This document shows positions 17,213 through 25,358 of a DNA stretch of 40,033 nucleotides, piece by piece (position 1 is the first letter of the stretch; each line of letters begins with the position of its first letter). The position numbers and the translations under genes are program-made. The notes below the pieces were generated by a model. The model was not told the origin of the DNA, searched no databases, and saw only the letters and a program-made list of their open reading frames with translations. Location: contig NZ_RZQL01000030.1 in NCBI RefSeq assembly GCF_003997935.1, positions 1-40,033 on the forward strand. The letters run 5' to 3'. The DNA is from Mesorhizobium sp. M7A.F.Ca.US.006.01.1.1. Its GTDB lineage: Bacteria; Pseudomonadota; Alphaproteobacteria; Rhizobiales; Rhizobiaceae.

Positions 17213-18723
17213 TCAGCCGACCCACCACCCGGTGCGCCGGCCGCGATGAAACTGGATTGTCTTTTCCTCGGTATAGTCCTCGACGGCGCGTTTGCCGAGT
17301 TCGCGTCCGAGACCGGACTGCTTGTAGCCTCCGAAAGGCAGCTCGGGATAACCTTCCATGAATGTGTTCACCAAACGGTTCCCGAACGCACTCCACGGGC
17401 GACCGACATGCAAGTGTCGATGCTGGCGCTCCACACGCCCGCCGACAAACCATAGGGCGTGTTGTTGGCGATGTGCAACGCCTTTTCAATCGATTCAAAA
17501 GTCAGCACCGAGAGCACCGGGCCGAACACTTCCTCGCGCGCTATGGCCATCTCCTCGGTAACGCCGCGGACGATGGTTGGATCGAGGTATTGGCCTACAT
17601 TGGAGGCCAATTGCTTGCCTCCGCTGTAAACCTGGCTGCCGTCGCCTTCAGCGGCAGAAACATAGCCGGCTACCTTCTTCAGATGGTCGGACGAGATCAT
17701 CGCGCCGACCTTGGTTTGGTCATCGAGCGGATCGCCGACCGTGACCCTGGCGGCAAGCGCCTTGACGGCGCTGAGAAAATCGTCGGCGATTGCCTCGTGC
17801 ACGATCAGCCGGCTGCCGGCATTGCAGCACTCGCCGGCATTGAAGAAGCCGCCGAACACCGCTGCATCTGCGGCCGCTTCGAGGTCGGCGTCCGGGAAGA
17901 CGATCTGGCCGTTCTTGCCGCCGAGTTCCATCGAGACTTTCTTCAGCGACTGCGCGGCGGACGCCATCGTCATCTTGCCGACGCGGGTGGAGCCGGTGAA
18001 CGAGACCATCTCGACCAGCGGATGACTGACCATCGGCGCACCGACATCGGCGCCAAGGCCGGCGAGGATGTTGACGACGCCGGCGGGCAGGCCGGCCTGC
18101 ATCAGGATGTCGCCGAGCACGAAGGTCGAGGCCGAGGTCATCTCGCTAGGCTTGACCACCGCCGTGCAGCCGGCGGCGAGCGCGAAGGGCAGTTTCTGGC
18201 TGACGATCAGGAAGGGGAAATTCCACGGCGTGATGATCGAGACGACGCCGATCGGTTCGCGCAGCACGACGCCCAGCATCGCATCGCCGAGATTGGCGTA
18301 GGATTCACCATGCAGCGTGCGGGCCAGCGAGGCGGCATAGCGCCAGATGTCGACGGCGCCGCCGATCTCGCCGCGCGCCTGGGCGATCGGCTTGCCGGAT
18401 TCCAGTGCATCGAGCCGGGCGATGTCTTCCAGCCGGCCCTCGATCAGGTCGGCCGCCTTGAGCAGGATCGCGGCACGCTCGGCCGCCTTCATGCGCGGCC
18501 ATGGGCCGGTCTCGCAAGCCTTGTGCGCAGCCTGCACAGCGGCTTCCACCTCGGCCTCGCCGGCCTGCGCATAGTGCGAAACGATAAAGCCGTGGCCGGG
18601 GCTCTGGCGCGCAATCGTGCGGCCGTCGCGGGCATCGACATGCTTGCCGTCGATCAGCAGTCTGTACGCTTTCGGTGCCGCAGCCGCCTCGGCCGGCATG
18701 GCGATCTTGAGGGGGGCGTTCAT
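17213..18723 (-). pseudogene. Aldehyde dehydrogenase, frameshifted near its 3' end
   Basis: An NAD(P)-dependent aldehyde dehydrogenase gene broken by one missing base. The first frame gives 451 residues from ATG 18723 with ITPWNFPF, MELGGKN (general-base Glu) and GECCNAGSR (catalytic Cys, about residue 305), and ends at TGA 17368-17370 after RSGTVW. The expected continuation [22 protein letters not shown] is present in the -1 frame and runs to TGA at 17213, about 52 residues. The site reads GTTTGGTGAAC where GTTTGGGTGAAC is expected. The lost part includes the oligomerisation strand and part of the substrate channel, so the short product is probably inactive. It may be a true mutation or a sequencing error; no classic slippery heptamer is present. 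Confidence 0.88.
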
Positions 18724-18733
18724 CTGTTTTCCT

Positions 18734-19510
18734 CTAGGATCTCGAAAAGGCCGGCTTCTGCTTGGCCTTGAAGGCGTCGACGCCGGCCTTGAGATCGCCG
18801 GTCAGGGCGATGAAGCCGCTGGCCAGCGCTTCGGTGGCGGCGGCACTTTCCTCGCCTTCGGCGACCGCGATCATCAGCTTGGCGGCTTCCGTCGCCAGTG
18901 GCCCGCGCTCGGCGATCTTTTCGGCCCAGGCCTGTGCATTAGCCAGCGCCTTGCCGGTCTCGACCACCCGATCGACAATGCCCAAGGCCAGTGCTTCAGG
19001 GGCGAGAAAGATCTCGCCGCCCAGCGCCATGCGCCGCACCGTCTGCGCGCCGAAGCGGCGCACGGCGCGCTGCGTGCCGGACCAGCCCGGAACGACGCCG
19101 ATCGAGGTTTCGGGGAAACCCAATTTCACCTGTGTTTCCGCCACGCGGAAATCACAAGCCACAGCCAGTTCCAGTCCGCCGCCCAGCGCATGGCCGGACA
19201 GAACGGCGATGGTCGGTTGCCGCAGTCGCGCCAAGCGGTCGAAGACGCGGTGGCCATAGCGGACCCATTGCACCTGGAAATCGGCGGCACTCATCCGCGC
19301 CCACGCCTCGACATCGCCGCCGGCGCAGAAGCCCTTGCCTTCGCCGCGCAGCAGCACGACGCGGACGCCCTCGGCCATCTCGGCCGCGTCGAGCGCCGTC
19401 TCCAGCGCCCGCAGCATCGGAACGTCGAGTGCGTTGAATTTCTCCGGCCGACGCAAGGTGACGATGCCGATGGCGCCATCCTGCTCGAAGGTGACGAGGC
19501 GTTCAGCCAT
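18734..19510 (-). CDS. Enoyl-CoA hydratase/isomerase family protein
   Basis: A 258-residue crotonase-fold enzyme acting on acyl-CoA thioesters. The oxyanion-hole segment is GFCAGGDVEAW (about residues 60-70). Both glutamates of true hydratases are visible: the first in ALGGGLELA and the second in FPETSIGVVPGWSGTQ, so hydratase chemistry is plausible. I start at ATG 19510, which has GGAGG five to six bases upstream and overlaps the end of the CoA-transferase by eight bases; an earlier ATG at 19537 lacks this. Its neighbours suggest it works on the CoA ester made by the CoA-transferase. Confidence 0.9.
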   Translation of the reverse strand: MAERLVTFEQDGAIGIVTLRRPEKFNALDVPMLRALETALDAAEMAEGVRVVLLRGEGKGFCAGGDVEAWARMSAADFQVQWVRYGHRVFDRLARLRQPTIAVLSGHALGGGLELAVACDFRVAETQVKLGFPETSIGVVPGWSGTQRAVRRFGAQTVRRMALGGEIFLAPEALALGIVDRVVETGKALANAQAWAEKIAERGPLATEAAKLMIAVAEGEESAAATEALASGFIALTGDLKAGVDAFKAKQKPAFSRS

Positions 19511-21104
19511 GCGCGCCTCCGAGCGAGGCGCCGCCATTCAGCGACAGGCCTATGGGCTGGTCCCGGTAGAGGGCTGCCGGTGTCGTCTTGAGGTCCCTGG
19601 CAACGCCCAACGGGATTTCCGACTGCGCCAGCACATCGCGCTGCAGATCGATGCCGGGTGCGAGTTCAGTGACGACGAGGCCCTCCGGCGTCAGCCTCAT
19701 CACGCAGCGTTCGGTGACATAGGTGATGTCCTGCCCCTGCGCGACCGCCCGCTTGCCCGAAAACGAGATATGCTCGACCTCCGCGACCACCTTCTTGACC
19801 TTGCCCTCCTGGTCGATGCGGATGCCGCCATCGGCCAATGAGAGTTTTGCCCCGGCGTTGAAGAAGCCGGAGAAGACGATCTTCTTCGCCCGTGCGGTGA
19901 TGTCGACAAAGCCGCCGGCGCCGGCGGTGACATGCGGCCGCGCCGAAAGCTTCGAAACGTTCACAGAGCCGTGTCGATCGATCTGCAGGAAGGACAGCAG
20001 CGAGGCGTCGAAGCCGCCGGCCTGGAAATAGATGAACTGGTGCGGCGAGGGCATGAAGGCGTCGGCGTTCGACGAACAGCCGAACTTGAAGTCGAGCAGC
20101 GGCACGCCGCCGACCGCGCCCTGTTCGATCACCCAGGTGACCTTGCCGTGCTGGCCTTCCTCGATCAGGATGCGCGGCACATTGGCCGAGATGCCGAAGC
20201 CGATGTTGACGGCCATGCCGTCGCGTAACTCCATGGCGACGCGGCGCGCGATCACCTTCTGGACGTTCATCTCTGGCGTGCGGAAGCTCGACAGCGGCCG
20301 GAAGATTTCTCCGGAGATGGCTGGGTCGTAGGGTGTCAGCGTCGTCTGCAACTGGTCGGGCGCGACGACGATATGGTCGACCAGGACGCCCGGCACGCGC
20401 ACATGATGCGGTTTCAGCGTGCCGTTTTCGACGACGCGCTTGACCTGCGCGATGACGATGCCGCCATTGTTGCGGGCGGCGAGCGCCTGCTCCAGCCCGC
20501 CGAGATAGGCGCCCTCATGCTCATAGGTGAGGTTGCCGCGCTCGTCGGCCGACGTGGCGCGGATGATCGAGACCTGCGGCACGATGGAGCGGAAATAGAG
20601 CCATTCCTCGCCGTCGAACTGCTGCACCGAAACGATCGGCTCGCTGGCGGCGGCGTTCATGGCGCAGCCCTGATGGCGCGGGTCGGCGAAGGTGTCGAGG
20701 CCGACCTTGGTCAGCACGCCCGGCCGCTTGGCCGCGGCTTCGCGGTGCATGTCGAACAGGATGCCGGACGGCACGTTGTAGGCGGCGACCGAATTGTCGC
20801 CGATCATCTTCCAGATCTGCGGCGGTTCGGAAGAGGAGGGGCCCGAGGGGAAGGAGCCGCACAAGGTGCGCTTCAGCAGGCCGGGCTTGGCCAGATGGTC
20901 GATGCCTTTGATGCCGTACATGTCGCCGGCGGCGATCGGGTGCAGCGTGGTGATATTTTTTGGGTGGCCTTCCCCATCGAAGCGTTCGCCGATTGCGGCG
21001 AGCACCGCGTCGGGGCAGCCGAGGCCGCTCGACGAGGACACCGACACGACCATGCCGTCCCTGATCAGGCCGGCTGCCTGGGCCGCGGAGACCACCTTGC
21101 TCAA
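19503..21104 (-). CDS. Acyl-CoA:acetate/propionate CoA-transferase (family I)
   Basis: A 533-residue family I CoA-transferase, with both halves (alpha-like and beta-like) fused as in propionate CoA-transferase and YdiF. The catalytic Glu lies in the WVIEQGAVGG segment near residue 330. The N-terminal part has the GSFPSGPSSSEPP region, and the C-terminal part ends with an oligomer-forming AQSEIPLGVARDLKTTP segment. The start is a TTG at 21104, overlapping the stop of a 49-codon frame (TTGA) with GGGAG upstream. It probably activates a short carboxylic acid formed by the aldehyde dehydrogenase, taking CoA from acetyl-CoA or a similar donor. Confidence 0.9.
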   Translation of the reverse strand: MSKVVSAAQAAGLIRDGMVVSVSSSSGLGCPDAVLAAIGERFDGEGHPKNITTLHPIAAGDMYGIKGIDHLAKPGLLKRTLCGSFPSGPSSSEPPQIWKMIGDNSVAAYNVPSGILFDMHREAAAKRPGVLTKVGLDTFADPRHQGCAMNAAASEPIVSVQQFDGEEWLYFRSIVPQVSIIRATSADERGNLTYEHEGAYLGGLEQALAARNNGGIVIAQVKRVVENGTLKPHHVRVPGVLVDHIVVAPDQLQTTLTPYDPAISGEIFRPLSSFRTPEMNVQKVIARRVAMELRDGMAVNIGFGISANVPRILIEEGQHGKVTWVIEQGAVGGVPLLDFKFGCSSNADAFMPSPHQFIYFQAGGFDASLLSFLQIDRHGSVNVSKLSARPHVTAGAGGFVDITARAKKIVFSGFFNAGAKLSLADGGIRIDQEGKVKKVVAEVEHISFSGKRAVAQGQDITYVTERCVMRLTPEGLVVTELAPGIDLQRDVLAQSEIPLGVARDLKTTPAALYRDQPIGLSLNGGASLGGAHG

Positions 21105-21250
21105 TTCATACTCCCGAACTCAGGGTCGATCGCGACCGCCTTGCGTGATTTCGCGGTTTGCAATGCGGCTGACGCCGATGACCAGATGCTGTCCTCGCCT
21201 TGTGCGCCGATGGCGTTGCTAGCGCCGATCGAGCTCCATTTGACGCTCAT
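21101..21250 (-). CDS. Putative 49-residue small protein coupling lacI and the CoA-transferase
   Basis: A 49-codon frame that exactly bridges two genes. Its ATG at 21250 overlaps the TGA of the LacI gene (ATGA) and has GGGAGG eight bases upstream. Its TGA at 21101-21103 overlaps the TTG start of the CoA-transferase (TTGA). The product begins MSVKWSSIGASNAIG and ends AIDPEFGSMN, is polar and has no signal or membrane segment. I do not recognise it. It may be a real small protein, or a coupling leader whose translation drives the CoA-transferase start. Confidence 0.5.
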   Translation of the reverse strand: MSVKWSSIGASNAIGAQGEDSIWSSASAALQTAKSRKAVAIDPEFGSMN

Positions 21251-22305
21251 GCAGCGCCTCCCAAACCGGCCGCCCTGTTTCGGTTGCGGCGATCCGGGCC
21301 ACAGCTTTCCCTGACGACCAGATTGACCGCGCCGATGTGGTCTTCGGCGCGTGTGGTGCGCGACTGGATCATTTTCAGCATGACATGGGCGGCGCGTTCG
21401 CCGAGGCCCGCCGAATCCACCGCGACGCTGGTCAGAGCAGGCATGTAGTGCTCGGCTTCGGCCACATCGTCGAACCCGACGATGGCGAAATCAACTCCCG
21501 GCTCAAGTCCGCGCTTGCGCAGCGCCAGCATGGCGCCAAAGGCGACGGCGTCGTTGAAGCAGAGTGCCGCGGTCGGCGGTTCAGCCATTGCGAGAGCGGT
21601 TTCGAGGCACGCGATACCACCTCTGCGGCTGGTCTCTCCCTCGACGACCAGTGCGTCGCGGTCGGCGATGCCCTGCGTCTCGCAGGCTTCGCGAAATCCG
21701 CCAAGCCGCTCGTGATAGACGACGAGATCGGACGAGCCACCGAAGAAGACCAGCCGGCGATGTCCCTTGCCGATCAGATGGGCGGTGGCGAGATAGGCGC
21801 CGCGATGATTGTCGGGCGCGATGACCGGAATGCGGCTCTCGGGAAGCCGGCGCATGGCGAAGACCACCGGCAGACCCGCCGTCTCGATCCGCCTGAAGGC
21901 GCCCGGCGTCGTGCCGCGAGCCGGAGACACGATGAGGCCGGCGACGCCTTGCTCCATCAGCGATTTCAGCACTTCTTCCTGGCGCACCGGATTTTCCGCC
22001 GTGTTGGCGATGAACGGCACGATGCCGGCCGACTGGAAGACCCGCTCCATGCCAACCGCCAGCTCTGCGAAGAAGGGATTGGTGAGATCGTTGATGACCA
22101 TGCCGATGACATTGGAGTGCGCCTTGCGCAGATTGGCGGCGCCGCGGTTGTAGACGTAACCGACATCCTCGATCGCCTTGCGCACCTTGCTCGCTGTTTC
22201 GGGCCGGATCAGCCCGCTGCCCTGGAGCACGAGCGATACCGTCGATTTGGACACGCCTGCTTCGCGGGCGATGTCGAATATCGTCGCCTTGGCCCGGTTG
22301 GCCAT
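21247..22305 (-). CDS. LacI-family transcriptional regulator
   Basis: A 352-residue DNA-binding repressor. The N-terminal helix-turn-helix (TIFDIAREAGVSKSTVSLVL, about residues 8-27) and the hinge region (GYVYNRGAANLRKAHSNVIG) are typical; the remainder is a periplasmic-binding-protein-like effector domain with the SDLVVYHERLGGFREA and FAIVGFDDVAEAEHYMPALTSV segments. It is transcribed first in the minus-strand catabolic block, divergent from a DUF993 gene. Both promoters in the divergent region carry a TTGGAACGTTCYAW palindrome that I take as its operator. The inducer is unknown but is probably the imported compound or an early product. Confidence 0.92.
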   Translation of the reverse strand: MANRAKATIFDIAREAGVSKSTVSLVLQGSGLIRPETASKVRKAIEDVGYVYNRGAANLRKAHSNVIGMVINDLTNPFFAELAVGMERVFQSAGIVPFIANTAENPVRQEEVLKSLMEQGVAGLIVSPARGTTPGAFRRIETAGLPVVFAMRRLPESRIPVIAPDNHRGAYLATAHLIGKGHRRLVFFGGSSDLVVYHERLGGFREACETQGIADRDALVVEGETSRRGGIACLETALAMAEPPTAALCFNDAVAFGAMLALRKRGLEPGVDFAIVGFDDVAEAEHYMPALTSVAVDSAGLGERAAHVMLKMIQSRTTRAEDHIGAVNLVVRESCGPDRRNRNRAAGLGGAA

Positions 22306-22341
22306 TCAGATGCATCCTCCCCGACTGCAGGCCCAAAAGTA

Positions 22342-22378
22342 TTGGAACGTTCTAATCTCTGCTCCGCTCGTGAGTCAA
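22342..22378 (-). promoter_or_regulatory. lacI promoter with operator O1
   Basis: On the minus strand, TTGACT (22373-22378) is followed by 17 bases and then TTAGAA (22350-22355). The -10 half lies inside the near-perfect palindrome TTGGAACGTTCTAA (22342-22355, plus strand). A repressor here would block its own operon. Confidence 0.65.
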
Positions 22379-22497
22379 TCTGGATTTTTCCCGCGCCTCG
22401 AACATCGATTGTGCGTACTCAAATGGCTTGCCCCGCAAGGCTTTTGTGTTGCAACGCAGCATTCTCTCCTGCGGGGGAGCTCGAATCTTAAAGGTTC

Positions 22498-22526
22498 TTG
22501 ATTTATTGGAACGTTCCATTTAGAGC
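22498..22526 (+). promoter_or_regulatory. DUF993 promoter with operator O2
   Basis: TTGATT (22498-22503) and TAGAGC (22521-22526) are 17 bases apart. The spacer holds the palindrome TTGGAACGTTCCAT (22506-22519), with a perfect 12-base core TGGAACGTTCCA. The centres of O1 and O2 are 164 bases apart, so looping is possible. Confidence 0.65.
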
Positions 22527-22545
22527 GTTTCGAAGGGAGAGATGG

Positions 22546-23700
22546 ATGAACATTTCCTTGCCTGGTGAGGGTGGCGGCAGCACCCGCTACACGCTGGTCG
22601 GCGAACCGGTGCAGCCGATGGTGGGCGCGCGATTTCCGCGTATCGCCTATGCCGCCGCGCACGTCGTTGCCGATCCGCTTGCCATGACCGATCCATGGTC
22701 CCGGCCGGTGGTCGACTGGGACAGGACGATGGCGTTCCGTCACCATCTGTGGCGGCTGGGATTCCGCATCGCCGAAGCGATGGACACGTCGCAGCGCGGC
22801 ATGGGTTTCGACTGGGCAAACGCGCGGGAATTGATCCGCCGTTCGATCGCCGAGGCGCGTACCGTCGATGGCGCCGATCTCGCCTCGGGTGCCGGCACCG
22901 ACCATCTGGCGCCCGCCACCGCCAGGACGCTGGACGATGTGATCACCGCTTATGAGCAGCAATTCGCTTTCATCGAAGGCTTGGGCGGCAAGGCGATCAT
23001 GATGGCCAGCCGGGCACTGGCGGCTGTGGCCAAGGGGCCGGACGACTATGTCAGCGTCTACGACCGCATCCTGTCCCAGGCATCCGGCAAGGTCATCCTG
23101 CACTGGCTGGGCGACATGTTCGATCCGGCGCTCAGGGGCTATTGGGGCAGCGAGGATTTCGAGGCCGCGCTCGATACAGTTGTTGCCATCATCGAACGCC
23201 ACGTCGGCAAGGTGGAGGGGATAAAAATCTCGCTGCTCGATGCCGACAAGGAGGTCGCGCTGAGGAACCGTCTGCCGGACGGCGTCGTCATGTTCACTGG
23301 CGACGATTTCAATTATCCCGAACTGATCGCCGGCGACGAGAAAAGACACTCGCACGCACTGCTCGGTATTTTCGATGCGATTGCGCCGGTCGCCAATGCA
23401 GCGCTGGCGAAACTGGCGGAGGGTGACCGCGCCGGCTATGACACATTGATGGCGCCGACCGTGCCGCTATCGCGAAAAATCTTCGAGGCGCCGACCGAGT
23501 ACTACAAGGCCGGCATCGTCTTCATGGCCTGGCTGAACGGCCATCAGGACCATTTTGCGATGGTCGGCGGCATGCAGTCGGCGCGCGGCATCCGTCACTA
23601 TGCCGACGTGTTCCGACTTGCCGACCAGGCCGGATTGCTGGCCGATCCGGAACTGGCGGTGACCAGGATGAAGAGCCTTTGCACCGTCGCGGGCGTCTAA
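22546..23700 (+). CDS. DUF993 family protein (dihydrodipicolinate synthase/aldolase-like)
   Basis: A 384-residue protein that I recognise as the DUF993 group, related to the DHDPS/NAL class of TIM-barrel lyases. Visible segments are GGKAIMMASRALAAVAKGPDDY, HWLGDMFDPALRGYWG, a candidate Schiff-base lysine in VEGIKISLLDADKE, and FTGDDFNYPEL. It is normally seen with sugar-catabolism genes and probably cleaves a keto-sugar-acid-like compound (inference). The frame extends upstream, but the ATG at 22546, with AAGGGAGA upstream, lies after the operator-bearing promoter. Divergent from LacI with a shared operator sequence, so probably co-induced with the minus-strand block. About 187 gene-free bases follow. 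Confidence 0.82.
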   Translation: MNISLPGEGGGSTRYTLVGEPVQPMVGARFPRIAYAAAHVVADPLAMTDPWSRPVVDWDRTMAFRHHLWRLGFRIAEAMDTSQRGMGFDWANARELIRRSIAEARTVDGADLASGAGTDHLAPATARTLDDVITAYEQQFAFIEGLGGKAIMMASRALAAVAKGPDDYVSVYDRILSQASGKVILHWLGDMFDPALRGYWGSEDFEAALDTVVAIIERHVGKVEGIKISLLDADKEVALRNRLPDGVVMFTGDDFNYPELIAGDEKRHSHALLGIFDAIAPVANAALAKLAEGDRAGYDTLMAPTVPLSRKIFEAPTEYYKAGIVFMAWLNGHQDHFAMVGGMQSARGIRHYADVFRLADQAGLLADPELAVTRMKSLCTVAGV

Positions 23701-23887
23701 GCGCGGAAAGGCTGACCGGTCGAAGGGACGCGTCGCCACGCGATTGCTGCGCCTGCCCAGGCGTCTCCGCTGTCGAACGACCGCGAGGGTGGTTTTCGCC
23801 GCCATCACCAATTTTCTTGTGAACCAATTTCTCCCGAGGCGCGACCAAGCGAAGTGTCCAAACATGGTCCATCAAGGAGAACGTCTG

Positions 23888-24094
23888 ATGTTTACTGTTT
23901 CAAAAAACGTTCTTTTGGCCGCTATCGCCGTTTCGGTGCTGGCCGGCTGCAAGACAACTGCTCCCAGGGAATGCGACAGGCTGAAGCCTGGCGTCACCTA
24001 CAACGGCAAATGCTGCGGCATCGGCGAGCCTTGCCGCGAAGGCAAGGGCAGCGGCGACAGGCCGGGAAATACGCCCGATCCAGCGCCGCAATGA
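23888..24094 (+). CDS. Small putative lipoprotein
   Basis: A 68-residue protein with an N-terminal signal and lipobox: MFTVSKNVLLAAIAVSVLAG then Cys, with LAGC as the cleavage site. The mature part is about 47 residues, rich in Cys (CKTTAPREC, CCGIGEPC) and Pro, and likely held by disulphides in the periplasm. The ATG at 23888 has AAGGAG ten bases upstream. No family is recognised. It is the first of three small secreted proteins in a row. Confidence 0.75.
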   Translation: MFTVSKNVLLAAIAVSVLAGCKTTAPRECDRLKPGVTYNGKCCGIGEPCREGKGSGDRPGNTPDPAPQ

Positions 24095-24109
24095 TCTGAT
24101 TGCCTGTCG

Positions 24110-24135
24110 CCCGTTCCGGTCAACGCCGGGACGGG
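24110..24135 (+). terminator. Candidate hairpin terminator after the small lipoprotein gene
   Basis: CCCGTTCCGG (24110-24119) pairs with CCGGGACGGG (24126-24135) with one G-U pair. There is no good T run, so termination is uncertain. The remaining bases to 24408 hold no convincing gene. Confidence 0.4.
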
Positions 24136-24408
24136 CCGCAGCTTTCCGCGACGGCGTTTGCGTCCGGCGTCAGGCCTGCCAGGGCCCGGTTGCGAAACTC
24201 GCCGGCGCCGCCCACGACAATGGCGCAACGGCAAATCTCAACGTCAGCTTGTGGCGGCGATTCCCCGCATATCACCTCACGGCCCCAGCCTCGTCCGTCC
24301 TGCATTGTTGAACCCGACAACCCTTTGCTTACTATACGGTTTTCCAGGCCTTGCCGGCTGCTCCTATGCGTGCTTACTTGTGGTTGTTTTCATTTGAGGG
24401 ATACAATC

Positions 24409-24768
24409 ATGCGTTTTCTACTTGCTGCGGTCGCCATGCTGTCGTTCGCCGCCACCGCGGCTCTGGCCGATCCAGCTTCGGACTTCAAAAGAGCCGATCA
24501 GGCGTTGAACCAGACCTTCAAGCAAATCCAGAAGCGGCTTACGGATGATTCCGACGGCAAGGCACGGTTCGTGAAAGCGCAGAGAGCGTGGATTGCGTTC
24601 CGCAACGCCGAATGCACGTTTCAATCCAGCGGTGACGACGGTGGCTCCGCGGCGCCGATGGTTGCCGCTGCTTGTCAGGCTGACCTGACCAAGGCTCGCA
24701 CCAGGCAGTTGAAGGCCTACCTGAACTGCCAGGAGGGTGACCTCTCTTGCCCGGTGCCATCAGAATAA
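24409..24768 (+). CDS. LprI-like secreted protein (lysozyme-inhibitor LprI family)
   Basis: A 119-residue secreted protein. MRFLLAAVAMLSFAATAALA is a Sec signal peptide cut after ALA, leaving about 99 residues. The mature part has the LprI/DUF1311 pattern: a helical FKRADQALNQTFKQIQKRL start, KAQRAWIAFRNAEC and four Cys (AEC, AAAC, LNC, LSC) likely forming two disulphides. Some members inhibit lysozyme; for most the role is unknown. The ATG at 24409 has GAGGG upstream. The next gene starts 14 bases later, so the two are probably co-transcribed. Confidence 0.85.
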   Translation: MRFLLAAVAMLSFAATAALADPASDFKRADQALNQTFKQIQKRLTDDSDGKARFVKAQRAWIAFRNAECTFQSSGDDGGSAAPMVAAACQADLTKARTRQLKAYLNCQEGDLSCPVPSE

Positions 24769-24782
24769 TCTGGAGTGACAAA

Positions 24783-25178
24783 ATGCCGAATTTCAAGATG
24801 AGATATGCGCTGATCGCGCTTGTGCCGTTGGCGGTTGCCGGTTGCGTCAGCGCTGAGGATCAGCGCGCAATGGATCAGCAACAGTGTGCTTCTTACGGCT
24901 ACAGGCCAGGAACCAACAGGTTTGCCGACTGCATGATGCAACAGACGTCACAACGTTCAGAAGATGAGCAGCGCTCATTGGATCGCATGGCCGCGCAAGA
25001 ACAGAGAGACAAGGATCGCAAGGAAGCGCGTCGAAAGAACGACAGCTACATCGATCCAAGGCCGAGTTACGACAAGGATGGCAATCCGAATTTCGACACT
25101 CAAGGCAATTACCAAGGGTGTCACGGCGCGGGATGTTTGGTCGACAATCCAGACAATGATAATGACGATGACCAGTAG
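24783..25178 (+). CDS. Putative lipoprotein with acidic C-terminus
   Basis: A 131-residue protein. MRYALIALVPLAVAGC contains a signal peptide and a lipobox (AVAGC, Cys near residue 21). Next comes the CASYGYRPGTNRFADCMMQQ motif, a pair of Cys often found in small proteobacterial lipoproteins, then a charged helix, a second Cys pair (GCHGAGC) and the very acidic tail PDNDNDDDQ. The start has GGAG upstream. It is likely the second gene of an operon with the LprI-like gene. Function unknown; an envelope role is inferred from location signals only. Confidence 0.78.
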   Translation: MPNFKMRYALIALVPLAVAGCVSAEDQRAMDQQQCASYGYRPGTNRFADCMMQQTSQRSEDEQRSLDRMAAQEQRDKDRKEARRKNDSYIDPRPSYDKDGNPNFDTQGNYQGCHGAGCLVDNPDNDNDDDQ

Positions 25179-25192
25179 GCCGGCTCCGCGAG

Positions 25193-25249
25193 GCTTGCCC
25201 CTATAGTCCGGACCTCAACCCAATCGAGAAACTGCGGGCAGAGGGTTGA
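25193..25249 (+). mobile_element. IS630-family transposase remnant
   Basis: A 19-codon scrap in one frame reads ACPYSPDLNPIEKLRAEG and stops. YSPDLNPIE is the conserved DDE-domain signature near the C-terminus of IS630-type transposases. Nothing else of the gene or its ends is seen, so it is a decayed fragment. It begins 14 bases after the acidic lipoprotein gene and marks the edge of a decayed patch. The bases from 25250 to 25358 hold nothing recognisable. Confidence 0.65.
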
Positions 25250-25358
25250 CCAGCGCGATTTACGCCGGGTGTTCTGGCAGGAAGAGCCGGGGCATTGAGC
25301 GCTGGAACCCGAGCCAGCTGCAACGATCATCGAATTCCCCCGAAGAAAGTACCTACCT

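Noticed and set aside
17366..17376. Programmed -1 frameshifting in the aldehyde dehydrogenase gene
   Set aside because: The site CGTTTGGTGA lacks an X-XXY-YYZ slippery heptamer, and a lost G in a GGG run is the simpler explanation.
15968..17455. A 495-codon plus-strand frame over the binding protein and aldehyde dehydrogenase
   Set aside because: It is the complement of two well-supported genes, has no ribosome site and gives an Arg/Gly/His-rich product typical of shadow frames.
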